Shown: one piece after another, positions 8,558 through 18,237 of the stretch
Layout of the letters: each line of letters starts with the position of its first letter
Position numbering within the stretch: the first letter of the stretch is position 1
Assembly (NCBI GenBank): GCA_003058495.1
Contig: QBVC01000034.1
Location: forward strand, 1 to 64,000
Origin: a gamma proteobacterium symbiont of Ctena orbiculata
GTDB taxonomy: Bacteria; Pseudomonadota; Gammaproteobacteria; Chromatiales; Chromatiaceae
Direction: 5' to 3'
DNA length: 64,000 nucleotides
The notes under the pieces: model-generated
Databases searched by the model: none
What the model was told of the DNA's origin: nothing
What the model saw: the letters and a program-made list of their open reading frames with translations, nothing else
Program-made: the position numbers and the translations under genes

Positions 8558-8947
8558 TTATTCATCGGGCGTCCTGCCCGTGGTTTTCCACTCACCATCC
8601 TCCATCTGGCAAAAGCGATAGCTGCCCCCTCCACGGTAGCCGCCCGCACTGTGCTGGATGTAGAGATCCCGGCAGCGCTTGCCCGCCACCTCCAGGCTAT
8701 TGAGCACCCTGTAGGCGCCCCGGTGGCGGTTGGCCTCATTGTGCCAGGCGAACACCTCGCCCGCCTTGCCCTGCCGCAGCGCCTTGCCGGCACTCGTCTT
8801 GGCCATCGCCCAATCCGCTTCGGTGAAATACTTGGCCGGCATAAAATCCAACAGGTGCAGGCCCAGGGCATGGCTCTTCAGGGTTACCGCCAGGGTAAGC
8901 AGCGCCAGCAGCATCAGCCCAGTCACTCTCTTCATGTTATTCCTCAC
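8558..8947 (-). CDS. exported surface-antigen-like protein
   Basis: signal peptide; GKAGEVFAWHNEANRHRGAYRVLNSLEVAGKRCRDLYIQ...YRFCQMEDGEWK. Confidence 0.6.
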   Translation of the reverse strand: MRNNMKRVTGLMLLALLTLAVTLKSHALGLHLLDFMPAKYFTEADWAMAKTSAGKALRQGKAGEVFAWHNEANRHRGAYRVLNSLEVAGKRCRDLYIQHSAGGYRGGGSYRFCQMEDGEWKTTGRTPDE

Positions 8948-9113
8948 TCGATACGAGCCACATTTCTACCATACATGGGCGCTGCCGCGCCTTATCCCCA
9001 CATTTTGAAGGTTTGTGCCGGTGCAACCTCCAGTAGACTACACTAACAGCGGTAGACTTTCCCTGCATAAGCAGACCATTGTTTGGTTCACTTAGTTTAA
9101 AAAGGATTCAATT

Positions 9114-9371
9114 GTGTTGAAGCAGTTGACAGTGCTCTCACTCCTGCTGCTCGGTGCTGTCGCCGAGACGATGGCGGAGAAGGGCGACTCGATCATGTTT
9201 GCGCCCAAGGAGCACCCTTTCACCCAAGCCCCGCAGGCAGAGGAGGAGCAGGCGGAGCGTTGCGCCCGACTGGCAACAGAGATCGAGGCGCTGAAGGGCA
9301 AGCCGCAGCGCCGGCATGCCGCCCTGGAACGCTATCGTTTAAGCTGCACCGACCAGGATCGATTGGAGTGA
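9114..9371 (+). CDS. small exported hypothetical protein
   Basis: signal-peptide-like N-terminus MLKQLTVLSLLLLGAVAETMA. Confidence 0.5.
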   Translation: MLKQLTVLSLLLLGAVAETMAEKGDSIMFAPKEHPFTQAPQAEEEQAERCARLATEIEALKGKPQRRHAALERYRLSCTDQDRLE

Positions 9372-9373
9372 AC

Positions 9374-9447
9374 TGGAGCGGGTAACGGGAGTCGAACCCG
9401 TCTCTCTGGCTTGGGAAGCCAGGGTAATACCGATATACGATACCCGC
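9374..9447 (-). tRNA. tRNA-Gly (CCC)
   Basis: GCGGGTATCGTATATCGGTATTACCCTGGCTTCCCAAGCCAGAGAGACGGGTTCGACTCCCGTTACCCGCTCCA; anticodon loop TTCCCAA. Confidence 0.95.
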
Positions 9448-9531
9448 CTGACCACAAGTCTACATCGCCATCAATATCCTGTCATGCCGGCCCGGCTGGC
9501 GATGACGGCCCCGTGGCAGGGACCGGCAAGG

Positions 9532-11349
9532 CTACACCAGACCATCGCCGTAGAGTGACTCGACCTGGCCGCCGCAATGCTGCAACACCTTTTGGCGCTT
9601 AATTTTCATGGTCGGCGTCATCAAGCCGTTGTCGATGGTCCAGGGCTCTAACAGCAGCGCCACCCGGCGGATCTTGGCATAGCCGGGAAAATCCCGTAAT
9701 GCCATGCGGATGCGCTTCAACACCACGTTGTGCAGACGTTCGTCCCCAAGGCTGGCTGGCAGCGACGGATCGAGTTCATACTCCTCGGCGAAGCCGTTCC
9801 ACAGGTCGGGATTGAGCACCACCAATGCCCCCAGGTAGGGTTTGCCCTCACCCACCACCATCACCTGCTCGATCAGGGGATCGAGGGCGATCGCCATCTC
9901 CATGTCCGAGGGCGGGATCTTCTCGCCGTTTGACAGCACCAGGATATCCTTGATGCGGCCGGTGATGTAGATATGGCCATCGCCGTCGATGCGCGCCTGG
10001 TCTCCGGTGTGGAGCCAGCCCTGGGGATCGATCATCTCGGCGGTCGCCGCATGGTTGTTCCAGTAGCCGAGCATCATCCCCGGCGTCTTCACCAGGAGTT
10101 CGCTGTCGTCACCGATCTTCACCGTGACGCCGCGCAAGGGCACGCCGACGCTCTCCGGCTTGATGTTGTGCATCGGATTGACGCTGATCACCGGACTGGT
10201 CTCGGTGAGGCCGTAGCCCTGCAGCATCGGCAGACCCAGTCCGAGAAAGACCCGGGCGATCTCCGGCGAGATCGCCGCCCCGCCGCTGACCGCGACCCGC
10301 AGGCGTCCGCCCAGCTTGTCGAGAATCTTCCCCGAGACCAGCTTGCGCAGCAGGGGGTGCAGCAGCAGGCCGGGAAACCAGGCCCGACGCCCCATGCGAT
10401 ATTCGAACTCCTTGAATCCGATCTTCAGCGCCATGTTGAAGAGCAGGCGCGCCAACGGCGTCTTGTTCTGCAGCTGGTCCTGCACCCGGGCATAGACCCG
10501 CTCGAAGATCCGCGGCACCGCAATGATCGCGGTGGGCCGGATATGCTGCAGATCCTCCGCCAACTGGGGAATGGAACGGGCGAAGGAGACGCTGGCGCCG
10601 GCCATCATCGGCAGATAGTAGCCTCCTGTCCGCTCCAGGGTGTGGGAGAGGGGCAGGAAGGAGAGAAAGCTGTCCTGCTGATAGCAGTCCACCACGGTCA
10701 GTGAACCGTGGGCGATGGCGAGCATGTTGTAGTGGCTCAGCATCACCCCTTTCGGGCGGCCGGTGGTGCCGGACGTATAGACAATGGAGGCCAGGTTCTC
10801 GGGATCGGCATACCGCCTTTTCAGCGCTTCACCCCGGGGAGGCAGCCAGTGCTTTGCCTCGCGCACCAGCTCGTCCTCCACCGACTGCGGCTGGCGATCG
10901 GTCTCCAGCACCACCACCCGCTGCAGCTGCGGCAGCTCCTCCACCGAATCGGCCATCCGGTTCCAGCGGCCGCTGTCCTGCACCAGCAGCAGTTTGACCG
11001 CCGCGTCCCGCAGGATGTAGGCGATGGCGTCCGCGCGGTCATCGGTATAGAGGGGAACAACCACCAATCCCAGGGAGAGGGCGGCCTGGTCGAACATCAC
11101 CCATTCGGGGCTGTTGCGCAGCAGTATGGCGACCCGGTCTCCCTCCTCCAGGTCCTCAGCCAAGAGCGCCTGGCGCCAGCGCGTCACCTGCCGCTCCATG
11201 TCGCCCCAGGTGAGCTCGTACCACTGCTTGTTGTACCGGTGGTAGTGTCGATAGGCCACCGTATCCGGGGTTCGGCGCGCACGCTGCAGAAACAGTCCAT
11301 CCAGGGTTCCGGCCTGTTCCGGGGATATCAGGTCTTCACTCCACTTCAC
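9532..11349 (-). CDS. AMP-dependent long-chain acyl-CoA synthetase
   Basis: IVYTSGTTGRPKGVMLSHYN, GYGLTETSPVISVNP. Confidence 0.93.
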   Translation of the reverse strand: MKWSEDLISPEQAGTLDGLFLQRARRTPDTVAYRHYHRYNKQWYELTWGDMERQVTRWRQALLAEDLEEGDRVAILLRNSPEWVMFDQAALSLGLVVVPLYTDDRADAIAYILRDAAVKLLLVQDSGRWNRMADSVEELPQLQRVVVLETDRQPQSVEDELVREAKHWLPPRGEALKRRYADPENLASIVYTSGTTGRPKGVMLSHYNMLAIAHGSLTVVDCYQQDSFLSFLPLSHTLERTGGYYLPMMAGASVSFARSIPQLAEDLQHIRPTAIIAVPRIFERVYARVQDQLQNKTPLARLLFNMALKIGFKEFEYRMGRRAWFPGLLLHPLLRKLVSGKILDKLGGRLRVAVSGGAAISPEIARVFLGLGLPMLQGYGLTETSPVISVNPMHNIKPESVGVPLRGVTVKIGDDSELLVKTPGMMLGYWNNHAATAEMIDPQGWLHTGDQARIDGDGHIYITGRIKDILVLSNGEKIPPSDMEMAIALDPLIEQVMVVGEGKPYLGALVVLNPDLWNGFAEEYELDPSLPASLGDERLHNVVLKRIRMALRDFPGYAKIRRVALLLEPWTIDNGLMTPTMKIKRQKVLQHCGGQVESLYGDGLV

Positions 11350-11632
11350 GTATCAACTCCAGTCATGGCGCAACCGCCCCAAGGGCGTTGCTCGGGCCTT
11401 TTATCATTATATTTTCGCTGTCCTGAAGCGACGGATAACCGCCTTGTTGCTGTTGCGGCATCGGCGAAATGATTGCCTTCGCCTCCGCTCCCTGGACGCC
11501 GCCGAGAACCGTAGCGGACGATCTCCATCCCCTTGGCGCAGTTGCGAGAGAGGCGTCGCTCTACTCACACGTACTTTGTTGTCTCAAGATGAGGTAAAAT
11601 TCCGTTTTGCCCCCACTAGAGATCGGATAGAT

Positions 11633-11833
11633 ATGCAGATTTACTTAAACGGCGAGGAAAAGCAAATTCCCGACGCATCGAACATGGCAAGGCTGATCGA
11701 ACTGCTCGATCTCGGCGGCCAACGTATTGCCGTTGAGGTCAACGAAGAGTTGGTGCCCCGCAGCACCTTCGATCAGCATCAGCTCCACGAGCAGGATCGT
11801 ATCGAGATCATCCAGGCCGTCGGGGGGGGTTGA
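11633..11833 (+). CDS. thiS: sulfur carrier protein ThiS
   Basis: 66 aa ubiquitin-like protein [15 protein letters not shown]... ending in GGG, directly upstream of thiG. Confidence 0.93.
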   Translation: MQIYLNGEEKQIPDASNMARLIELLDLGGQRIAVEVNEELVPRSTFDQHQLHEQDRIEIIQAVGGG

Positions 11834-11889
11834 ACAAACCCCGCGCCATCCCTCTTCACCGAATCAACCTTCAACCCAACAAAATACCG

Positions 11890-12684
11890 ATGCCAAACGA
11901 TAACCAACATGACAGCTTCAGTGTCGCCGGACGCCGTTTCAACTCCCGCCTGCTGGTCGGTACCGGAAAGTACAAGGATATGCAGGAGACCCGCGATGCC
12001 ATCGACGCCAGCGGTGCCGAGATCGTCACCATCGCGGTGCGCCGCACCAATATGGGCCAGGAGAAGGATCAACCCAATATCCTCTCCGTCCTCCCCCCCG
12101 ACGAGTTCACCTATCTGCCCAACACCGCCGGCTGCTACGATGCCAAGACCGCGGTGCGCACCTGCCGTCTCGCCCGGGAACTGCTGGATGGGCACAACCT
12201 GGTCAAGCTGGAGGTGCTGGGCGACGAGAAGACCCTCTTCCCCGATGTGGTCCAGACCCTGTCGGCGGCGGAAGAGCTGATCAGGGACGGTTTCGATGTG
12301 ATGGTCTACACCAACGACGACCCGATCATGGCGAAGCGCCTCGAGGAGCTGGGTTGTGTCGCGGTGATGCCCCTGGCGGCGCCGATCGGCTCGGGCCTGG
12401 GAATCCGCAACCGGCTCAATATCCTCACCATCGTGGAGAACGCCAAGGTCCCTGTGCTGGTGGATGCCGGCGTGGGCACCGCCTCCGATGCCGCCGTGGC
12501 CATGGAGCTGGGCTGCGACGGGGTGCTGATGAACACCGCCATCGCCGCGGCGGAGAAACCGGTGCTGATGGCTTCGGCGATGAAAAAGGCGATTCAGGCG
12601 GGTCGCGAGGCCTACCTGGCCGGTAGGATGCCGGCGAAGCGATTCGCCTCCGCCTCGTCGCCCCTAGATGGACTCTTTTTCTGA
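11890..12684 (+). CDS. thiG: thiazole synthase
   Basis: [51 protein letters not shown]. Confidence 0.96.
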   Translation: MPNDNQHDSFSVAGRRFNSRLLVGTGKYKDMQETRDAIDASGAEIVTIAVRRTNMGQEKDQPNILSVLPPDEFTYLPNTAGCYDAKTAVRTCRLARELLDGHNLVKLEVLGDEKTLFPDVVQTLSAAEELIRDGFDVMVYTNDDPIMAKRLEELGCVAVMPLAAPIGSGLGIRNRLNILTIVENAKVPVLVDAGVGTASDAAVAMELGCDGVLMNTAIAAAEKPVLMASAMKKAIQAGREAYLAGRMPAKRFASASSPLDGLFF

Positions 12685-12717
12685 TCCCCACGGACCTCCA
12701 TCGGCAATAATCCGGCC

Positions 12718-13407
12718 ATGCCCGCTGAATCCCCGCATCGTCCCATTCGCAGCTATGTCCTGAGACAGGGGCGGATGACGGAGGGCCAGCAACGGGCATT
12801 CGAGGCGCTGTGGCCCCATTACGGGATAACCCTGGACCAGGGCCCGCTCCCATTGGCGTCCCACTTCGGCAGGCAGGCGCCGGTCACCCTGGAGATCGGC
12901 TTCGGCAATGGCGAGGCGCTGGCCCAACTGGCTGCACGCCATTCCGAACAGGACTTCCTCGGGGTCGAGGTGCACAGCCCGGGGGTGGGGCATCTGATGC
13001 TCACCCTGGCCGCGCAGGATTCTCAGAATGTACGCATCCTGCAGAGCGACGCCATGGAGCTGCTGCGCCACCATCTGCCCGAGGCCTCACTGCAACGGGT
13101 TCTGCTCTATTTTCCCGATCCCTGGCATAAACGGCGCCACCACAAACGCCGCATCGTGAACCAGGAGTTCACCGATCTGATTCATCGGGCACTCAAACCC
13201 GGGGGTGTGATCCACATGGCCACCGATTGGGAAGACTATGCGCGCCAGATGATGACCCTGTTCAGCCAGCATAGCGGCTTTCGCAACCAGGCCGGTAAAG
13301 GAACCTTCTCCCCGCGCCCCGAGACAAGACCGATGACCAGGTTCGAGCAGCGGGGTGAACGTCTTGGACATGGGGTATGGGATCTACTCTTCGAGCGTCT
13401 GGGCTGA
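12718..13407 (+). CDS. trmB: tRNA (guanine-N7-)-methyltransferase
   Basis: LEIGFGNGEALAQLA, YFPDPWHKRRHHKRRIV. Confidence 0.95.
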   Translation: MPAESPHRPIRSYVLRQGRMTEGQQRAFEALWPHYGITLDQGPLPLASHFGRQAPVTLEIGFGNGEALAQLAARHSEQDFLGVEVHSPGVGHLMLTLAAQDSQNVRILQSDAMELLRHHLPEASLQRVLLYFPDPWHKRRHHKRRIVNQEFTDLIHRALKPGGVIHMATDWEDYARQMMTLFSQHSGFRNQAGKGTFSPRPETRPMTRFEQRGERLGHGVWDLLFERLG

Positions 13408-14003
13408 TGGGCAGCCTGACCCTGAAACAGTTCGGATCACCCCTGCTCGAACCGATTGACCTGCGGATTTCTGCCGGCGAGTGCATTACCCTGAGCGGCC
13501 CTTCCGGCAGCGGCAAGTCGCGGCTGCTGAGGGCGTTGGCCGATCTCGATCCCCATCAGGGGGAAGCCTGGCTCGATGACCGGGAGATGAACGCGTTCAG
13601 CGCCCCGGCATGGCGCCGAGCGGTGGGACTGCTCCCCGCGGAGAGCGCCTGGTGGAGAGAGCGGGTCGGCGACCATTTCCCCCGGCCCGACCCGGCATTG
13701 ATGGCCCTGCTCGATCTCTCCGCCGACGCCATGCAGTGGGAGATCAGCCGCCTCTCAAGCGGTGAACGACAGCGCCTGGCCCTGGTACGGCTGCTCTGCA
13801 ACAGGCCGGGGGTGCTGCTGCTCGACGAGCCCACCGCAAACCTGGACCAGAAAAATATCGATCGGGTCGAGGGGCTGCTGGGCGATTGGCGCAGGGACAA
13901 CGGCGCCGCTGTGCTCTGGGTGACCCACGATCCCGATCAGCAACGGCGGGTCGGTGATCGGATGTGGCGGATCGCGGATGGACGCCTGCAGGTGAAACGA
14001 TGA
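13407..14003 (+). CDS. fetA: ABC transporter ATP-binding protein (FetA/YbbL-like)
   Basis: Walker A SGPSGSGKSRLLR, LSSGERQRLALVR, adjacent FetB-like permease. Confidence 0.85.
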   Translation: MGSLTLKQFGSPLLEPIDLRISAGECITLSGPSGSGKSRLLRALADLDPHQGEAWLDDREMNAFSAPAWRRAVGLLPAESAWWRERVGDHFPRPDPALMALLDLSADAMQWEISRLSSGERQRLALVRLLCNRPGVLLLDEPTANLDQKNIDRVEGLLGDWRRDNGAAVLWVTHDPDQQRRVGDRMWRIADGRLQVKR

Positions 14004-14803
14004 CGCTGATCGAGCTGTCGACCCTTGACCTGACCCTGTCAGCGGTACTTGTGCTGGTACTGGCGATGTTGTCGTTGAGGCTCTCCCTGGGGATCGAGCG
14101 TCAACTGCTGATCGCCTCGCTGCGCACGGTGGTGCAGTTGTTCCTGCTGGGCCTGGTGTTGAAGTTCCTCTTTGTCCAGTCCCATCCCCTGCTGATCGCC
14201 CTGCTCGCGCTGTTCATGCTCTTTGTCGCGGGCTACGAGGTCCTGGCCAGGCAACAGCGCCGTTTTCGCGGCATCTGGGGCATGGGTGTCGGCACCCTGT
14301 CGATGTTCATCTCCTCCTTTACCGTCACCCTGCTGGCGCTCACCATCATCATCCAGGCCGAACCCTGGTATCACGTTCAGTACCTGATCCCCCTGCTCGG
14401 CATGCTGCTGGGCAACACCATGTCCGGGGTGGCGATCTCACTGGACCACCTGACCCATAACGCCTGGCAGCAGAGAAATCAGATCGAGGCGCGCCTGCTG
14501 CTGGGCCACAGCTGGGAAGAGGCGATTCGGGAGCTCAGGCGCAGCGCCCTGCGCAGCGGCATGATACCGATCATCAATGCCATGGCGGCCGCCGGGGTGG
14601 TCAGTCTTCCCGGTATGATGACCGGCCAGATCCTCGCCGGCGCCCCCCCGTTCGAGGCGAGCAAATACCAGATACTGATTATGCTGTTGATCGCCGCGGG
14701 CACCGGATTCGGCGCCATGGCCGCGGTATGGATCGGCTCGAAACACCTGTTCGACGACCGCGAGCGCCTGCGCCTCGACCGCCTCGGCGCGGTCAAAGAG
14801 TGA
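14000..14803 (+). CDS. fetB: ABC transporter permease (FetB/YbbM-like)
   Basis: VVQLFLLGLVLKFLF, LIPLLGMLLGNTMSGVAISLDHL, SLPGMMTGQILAGAPPFEASKYQI. Confidence 0.88.
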   Translation: MTLIELSTLDLTLSAVLVLVLAMLSLRLSLGIERQLLIASLRTVVQLFLLGLVLKFLFVQSHPLLIALLALFMLFVAGYEVLARQQRRFRGIWGMGVGTLSMFISSFTVTLLALTIIIQAEPWYHVQYLIPLLGMLLGNTMSGVAISLDHLTHNAWQQRNQIEARLLLGHSWEEAIRELRRSALRSGMIPIINAMAAAGVVSLPGMMTGQILAGAPPFEASKYQILIMLLIAAGTGFGAMAAVWIGSKHLFDDRERLRLDRLGAVKE

Positions 14804-14857
14804 ATAAGCATTCAGCCGCCATAGTACCTTGAAGAGAGCTGAGAACCTTAGAAACAT

Positions 14858-14883
14858 GTAGGGTGCGGCTTGCCGCACCCTAC
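14858..14883. repeat. palindromic intergenic repeat, 12-bp perfect stem
   Basis: GTAGGGTGCGGC tt GCCGCACCCTAC. Confidence 0.8.
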
Positions 14884-14937
14884 GTCATAAAACCGATACT
14901 CTCCAGATAAATTCCGTAAGGGAGTATATAGCGAAGC

Positions 14938-15162
14938 TCAGGCGCTTTCCCTCTCCCCGCGAATCAATTTGATCAGCAGCAGAACCACCGGCACCCCGTG
15001 CAGCAATAGGTCAAAGATATCGATGGGTCGATGCAGGGTGCCCGCCGCCAGCATCTTCAGCTTCTCCCACAGATGGGGCTCGGGAACAAAGGGGGCAAGA
15101 CCAAGCAGAATCGCGGGCAATGCGACCATCGGCAACGATACCCTGTCCAACCAGCTAAACAT
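14938..15162 (-). CDS. small two-TM membrane protein
   Basis: MFSWLDRVSLPMVALPAILLGLAPFVPEPHLWEKLKMLAAGTLHRPIDIFDLLLHGVPVVLLLIKL. Confidence 0.6.
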   Translation of the reverse strand: MFSWLDRVSLPMVALPAILLGLAPFVPEPHLWEKLKMLAAGTLHRPIDIFDLLLHGVPVVLLLIKLIRGERESA

Positions 15163-15235
15163 TTTTATTCACCCAAGGCCTGTTAGCGCCAATCCAATAG
15201 ATCAATCCGCATCTTAACAACCATGACTTTATTTA

Positions 15236-15450
15236 TCCGCAAATGAACGCGAATATTGTTTCAACATGTAGGGTGGGGCCCTGCCCCACCAAAATGACAA
15301 ATATCCGCGAATATGCATGAATCATCAAAACAATATTTCATTATGCAGGATGCGGCTCGCCCCACCCAAGATTTAGCTGATAGGTGAATGGTGGGGCGGG
15401 ACCGTGGAAACCAGAAATAACATTTGCGTTCATTCGCGTTCATTTGCGGA
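15236..15450. repeat. noncoding repeat element bounded by 19-bp perfect inverted repeats with internal GC-rich hairpins
   Basis: TCCGCAAATGAACGCGAAT (15236-15254) and its reverse complement ATTCGCGTTCATTTGCGGA (15432-15450); internal ggtggggc-cct-gccccacc. Confidence 0.7.
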
Positions 15451-15454
15451 CTTC

Positions 15455-15970
15455 TTATAATTGCCCACCACCACACTCAGGACAGAGCAGCCGATAGATC
15501 TCCGCATCGGACTCGCTGAAGCAACAGGCGATAATCTCGTCAAACCGCGCCTGCCACGCCTTCATGACACCCAGTGCGAGCTCCGCCGCCTCCCGCTTCG
15601 GGTAGCCATAGACCCCGGTGCTGATCCCCGGAAAGGCGATGCGCCGGCACCCTTTTTCCGCTGCCGTCTTAAAGCAGTTTTCGTAACAGGCGTGGAGCAA
15701 CGAGGGCTCACCCTGCTCGCCGTTATGCCACACCGGGCCAACGGTATGGATGACCCACTGCGCCGGCAGTTCAAAACCCGGCGTCATCCTAGCCTCACCG
15801 GTAGGACAGCCGCCCAGTCCTTGGCAATAGGCAAGCAGCTCCGGTCCGGCGGCCCGGTGGATGGCGCCATCCACGCCGCCTCCCCCCAACAGGGATGTAT
15901 TGGCGGCATTGACGATTGCATCCACTTCCAGCCGGGTGATGTCTGCCGTTACAATGCGTATCTGTCCCAT
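15455..15970 (-). CDS. macrodomain protein, O-acetyl-ADP-ribose deacetylase-like
   Basis: VDAIVNAANTSLLGGGGVDGAIHRAAGPELL, GISTGVYGYP. Confidence 0.93.
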   Translation of the reverse strand: MGQIRIVTADITRLEVDAIVNAANTSLLGGGGVDGAIHRAAGPELLAYCQGLGGCPTGEARMTPGFELPAQWVIHTVGPVWHNGEQGEPSLLHACYENCFKTAAEKGCRRIAFPGISTGVYGYPKREAAELALGVMKAWQARFDEIIACCFSESDAEIYRLLCPECGGGQL

Positions 15971-15983
15971 AAGTTATACCTGC

Positions 15984-16313
15984 ATGTCCTATTCAACACT
16001 CAATCTGCTGATCGTCCTGTTGGCCCTGATCTGGTTCTGGCGTGACAGTCTACGGGTTCGTGAAATCGCAATCCAGATCAGCCGCAGCGCCTGTCAAAGC
16101 CACGGGGTGCAGTTTCTCGATCAGACCGTCGCCCTGCATCGGCTGGGGGTTCGCTGGCTGCGCAGCGGTCTGAAACTGCGCCGGGTCTATGAGTTCGACT
16201 ACAGTCTTGAAGGTTCAGGCAGGCGAACCGGGTATCTGGTGATGTTGGGCAGGGAGAATGTCAGTCTTCACATCGAGCTGCCGACAAGGGAGAGAGCGCC
16301 TGATCGGCAGTGA
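15984..16313 (+). CDS. DUF3301-like protein
   Basis: N-terminal TM then REIAIQISRSACQSHGVQFLDQTVALHRLGVRWLRSGLKLRRVYEFDYS. Confidence 0.75.
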   Translation: MSYSTLNLLIVLLALIWFWRDSLRVREIAIQISRSACQSHGVQFLDQTVALHRLGVRWLRSGLKLRRVYEFDYSLEGSGRRTGYLVMLGRENVSLHIELPTRERAPDRQ

Positions 16314-16331
16314 TCGTGGCGGACCGGCGGT

Positions 16332-16730
16332 CTACTTGACCACCTTCAGCGATGGCCGTTTGCCGGGCCTGGAGGGATCGGGCTCGTCGCCGGGACCGTC
16401 ATCCAGGTTCGCCTCCTCCTCGGGAAACAGCATACCCTGGCCGTTCTCCTTGGCATAGATACCCATCACCGCCCGGGGGGGGATGAGGATCTCCTCCGCC
16501 TTACCGCCGAAACGCGCACTGAAGCTGATCAGGTCGTTGTTCAGGGTAAGACCCGAGACAGCGGCCGGGTCGACATTCAGAATAATGCGTCCATCCTCAA
16601 CGAACTGCTGCGGAACCACAACCCCTTCCAGGGTTGTATTCACCATCAGATAGGGTGTCGTGCCGTTGTCCACCAACCAGTCATAGAGTGCCCGTATCAG
16701 GTAGGGACGGTTGGATGACATTTCAGACAT
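16332..16730 (-). CDS. sspB: ClpXP specificity-enhancing factor SspB
   Basis: RPYLIRALYDWLVDNGTTPYLMVNTTLEGVVVPQQFVEDGRIILNV...; downstream of sspA. Confidence 0.93.
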   Translation of the reverse strand: MSEMSSNRPYLIRALYDWLVDNGTTPYLMVNTTLEGVVVPQQFVEDGRIILNVDPAAVSGLTLNNDLISFSARFGGKAEEILIPPRAVMGIYAKENGQGMLFPEEEANLDDGPGDEPDPSRPGKRPSLKVVK

Positions 16731-16734
16731 AGGA

Positions 16735-17358
16735 CTATCCGCGCATCTCCTGTTCGGCCTCGGAGAGGCTCTTGATAAACGACTCCTTTTCGAACAGGCG
16801 CTTGGCATAATCATGCACGCCTTTCGCGCTCGCGGGTATCTCCACGCCCAGCTCCTGGAGCCGCCACAGCAGCGGCGCAATGGCGCAATCGACAAGGGTG
16901 AACTCATCGCTCATGAAAAAGAGTTTTGCACTGAATACGGGTGAGGTCGAAATTAGGCTCTCGCGCAGCTCTTTGCGTGCCTTCGTCGCCTCCTTTCTGC
17001 CGCTGAGAATGATATCCATCTGGCTATACCAGTCATTGTCGACGCGATACATCAGCAGGCGCGAGGTTGAGCGAGAGACCGGATCCACCGGCAGCAGCGG
17101 CGGATGGGGAAAGCGCTCGTCGAGATACTCCATGATGATCCGCGACTCGTAGAGCTTCAGATCCCGGTCCACCAGGGTGGGGAGCGTACCGTAGGGATTC
17201 AGTTCCATCACCTCTTCGGGTACATTCAGCGGATCGATATCCGAGACCTCATAGGTGATGTTCTTTTCCGCCAGCACCAGCCTGACTCGATGGCAATAGG
17301 GATCTGTGGGATCCGAATAGAGGGTCATCACTGAGCGTTTATTCGCAACTGCCGCCAT
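16735..17358 (-). CDS. sspA: stringent starvation protein A (GST-like)
   Basis: KRSVMTLYSDPTDPYCHRVRLVLAEKNITYEVSDIDPLNVPEEVMELNPYGTLPTLVDRDLKLYES. Confidence 0.95.
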   Translation of the reverse strand: MAAVANKRSVMTLYSDPTDPYCHRVRLVLAEKNITYEVSDIDPLNVPEEVMELNPYGTLPTLVDRDLKLYESRIIMEYLDERFPHPPLLPVDPVSRSTSRLLMYRVDNDWYSQMDIILSGRKEATKARKELRESLISTSPVFSAKLFFMSDEFTLVDCAIAPLLWRLQELGVEIPASAKGVHDYAKRLFEKESFIKSLSEAEQEMRG

Positions 17359-17435
17359 TTATAGCCTCTCTCCTGGATATCCGCCGTGCCCGGCAAAATG
17401 GGTGCCTGGCAGGGGGCCTCAATTGTTATGACATC

Positions 17436-17475
17436 AAAAAAGGCGCACAGTATAACGCAACTGCGCGCCTTTTTG
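17436..17475. terminator. bidirectional rho-independent terminator downstream of the bc1 operon
   Basis: aaaaaaggcgcacagt...actgcgcgcctttttg. Confidence 0.75.
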
Positions 17476-17496
17476 TCAGATCTTGGCTAATTGAGA

Positions 17497-18237
17497 TCAG
17501 TGTACGTCTTTCCAGTACTCCTTCTTGAGCAGGTAGGAGAGGACGAAGAACACGGCGATGAAGAGCAATACCCAGACCCCCAGACGCTTGCGCTCCATCT
17601 GAATCGGCTCGGCGATATAGCTCATGAAGGCGGTCAGATCCCGGGCGACCTGATCATACTCAGCCGGGCTCAAGAGACCTTCCGACACCGGTTCGAAATG
17701 ATCGAACTTCTCGACATCGTTTCCGGCCGCATCTTTCTCGAGTTTGAATACCGCCTTCTGTGCGCCCTGCAGTTCCCACAACACGTGGGGCATGCCTACA
17801 TCCGGAAATACGATGTTATTGACGCCGAAGGGACGTTTCTCATCCACGTAGAAACTGCGCAGATAGGTATAGATCCAGTCCACACCCCGGGCCCGGGCAA
17901 GCACGCTGAGATCGGGCGGGGGACTGCCGAACCACTCGGTACCCTGTTCCTCGGTCATCGCGATCTTCATGGTGTCGCCGATCTTATCGGTGGTGAACAT
18001 CAAGTTTTCAATCACTTCGGTCTCAGTCAGACCCAGATCCCTGGCCATGCGGTTGTAGCGCTGAAATTGGGCCGAATGGCAGCTCAGGCAGTAGTTGACA
18101 AAGTACTTGGCGCCACGCTGCAGCGAGGCCTGATCACCGAGGTCGATATCCGCATCGTCCAGATGCGCCCCACCGCCCGCAGCCATGACCAGCATGGGCA
18201 CCGCGGCTAACAGAAATGCAACAATCAGCTTTTTCAT
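17497..18237 (-). CDS. petC: ubiquinol-cytochrome c reductase cytochrome c1
   Basis: CLSCHSAQFQRYNRMARDLG heme motif, C-terminal TM anchor. Confidence 0.95.
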   Translation of the reverse strand: MKKLIVAFLLAAVPMLVMAAGGGAHLDDADIDLGDQASLQRGAKYFVNYCLSCHSAQFQRYNRMARDLGLTETEVIENLMFTTDKIGDTMKIAMTEEQGTEWFGSPPPDLSVLARARGVDWIYTYLRSFYVDEKRPFGVNNIVFPDVGMPHVLWELQGAQKAVFKLEKDAAGNDVEKFDHFEPVSEGLLSPAEYDQVARDLTAFMSYIAEPIQMERKRLGVWVLLFIAVFFVLSYLLKKEYWKDVH

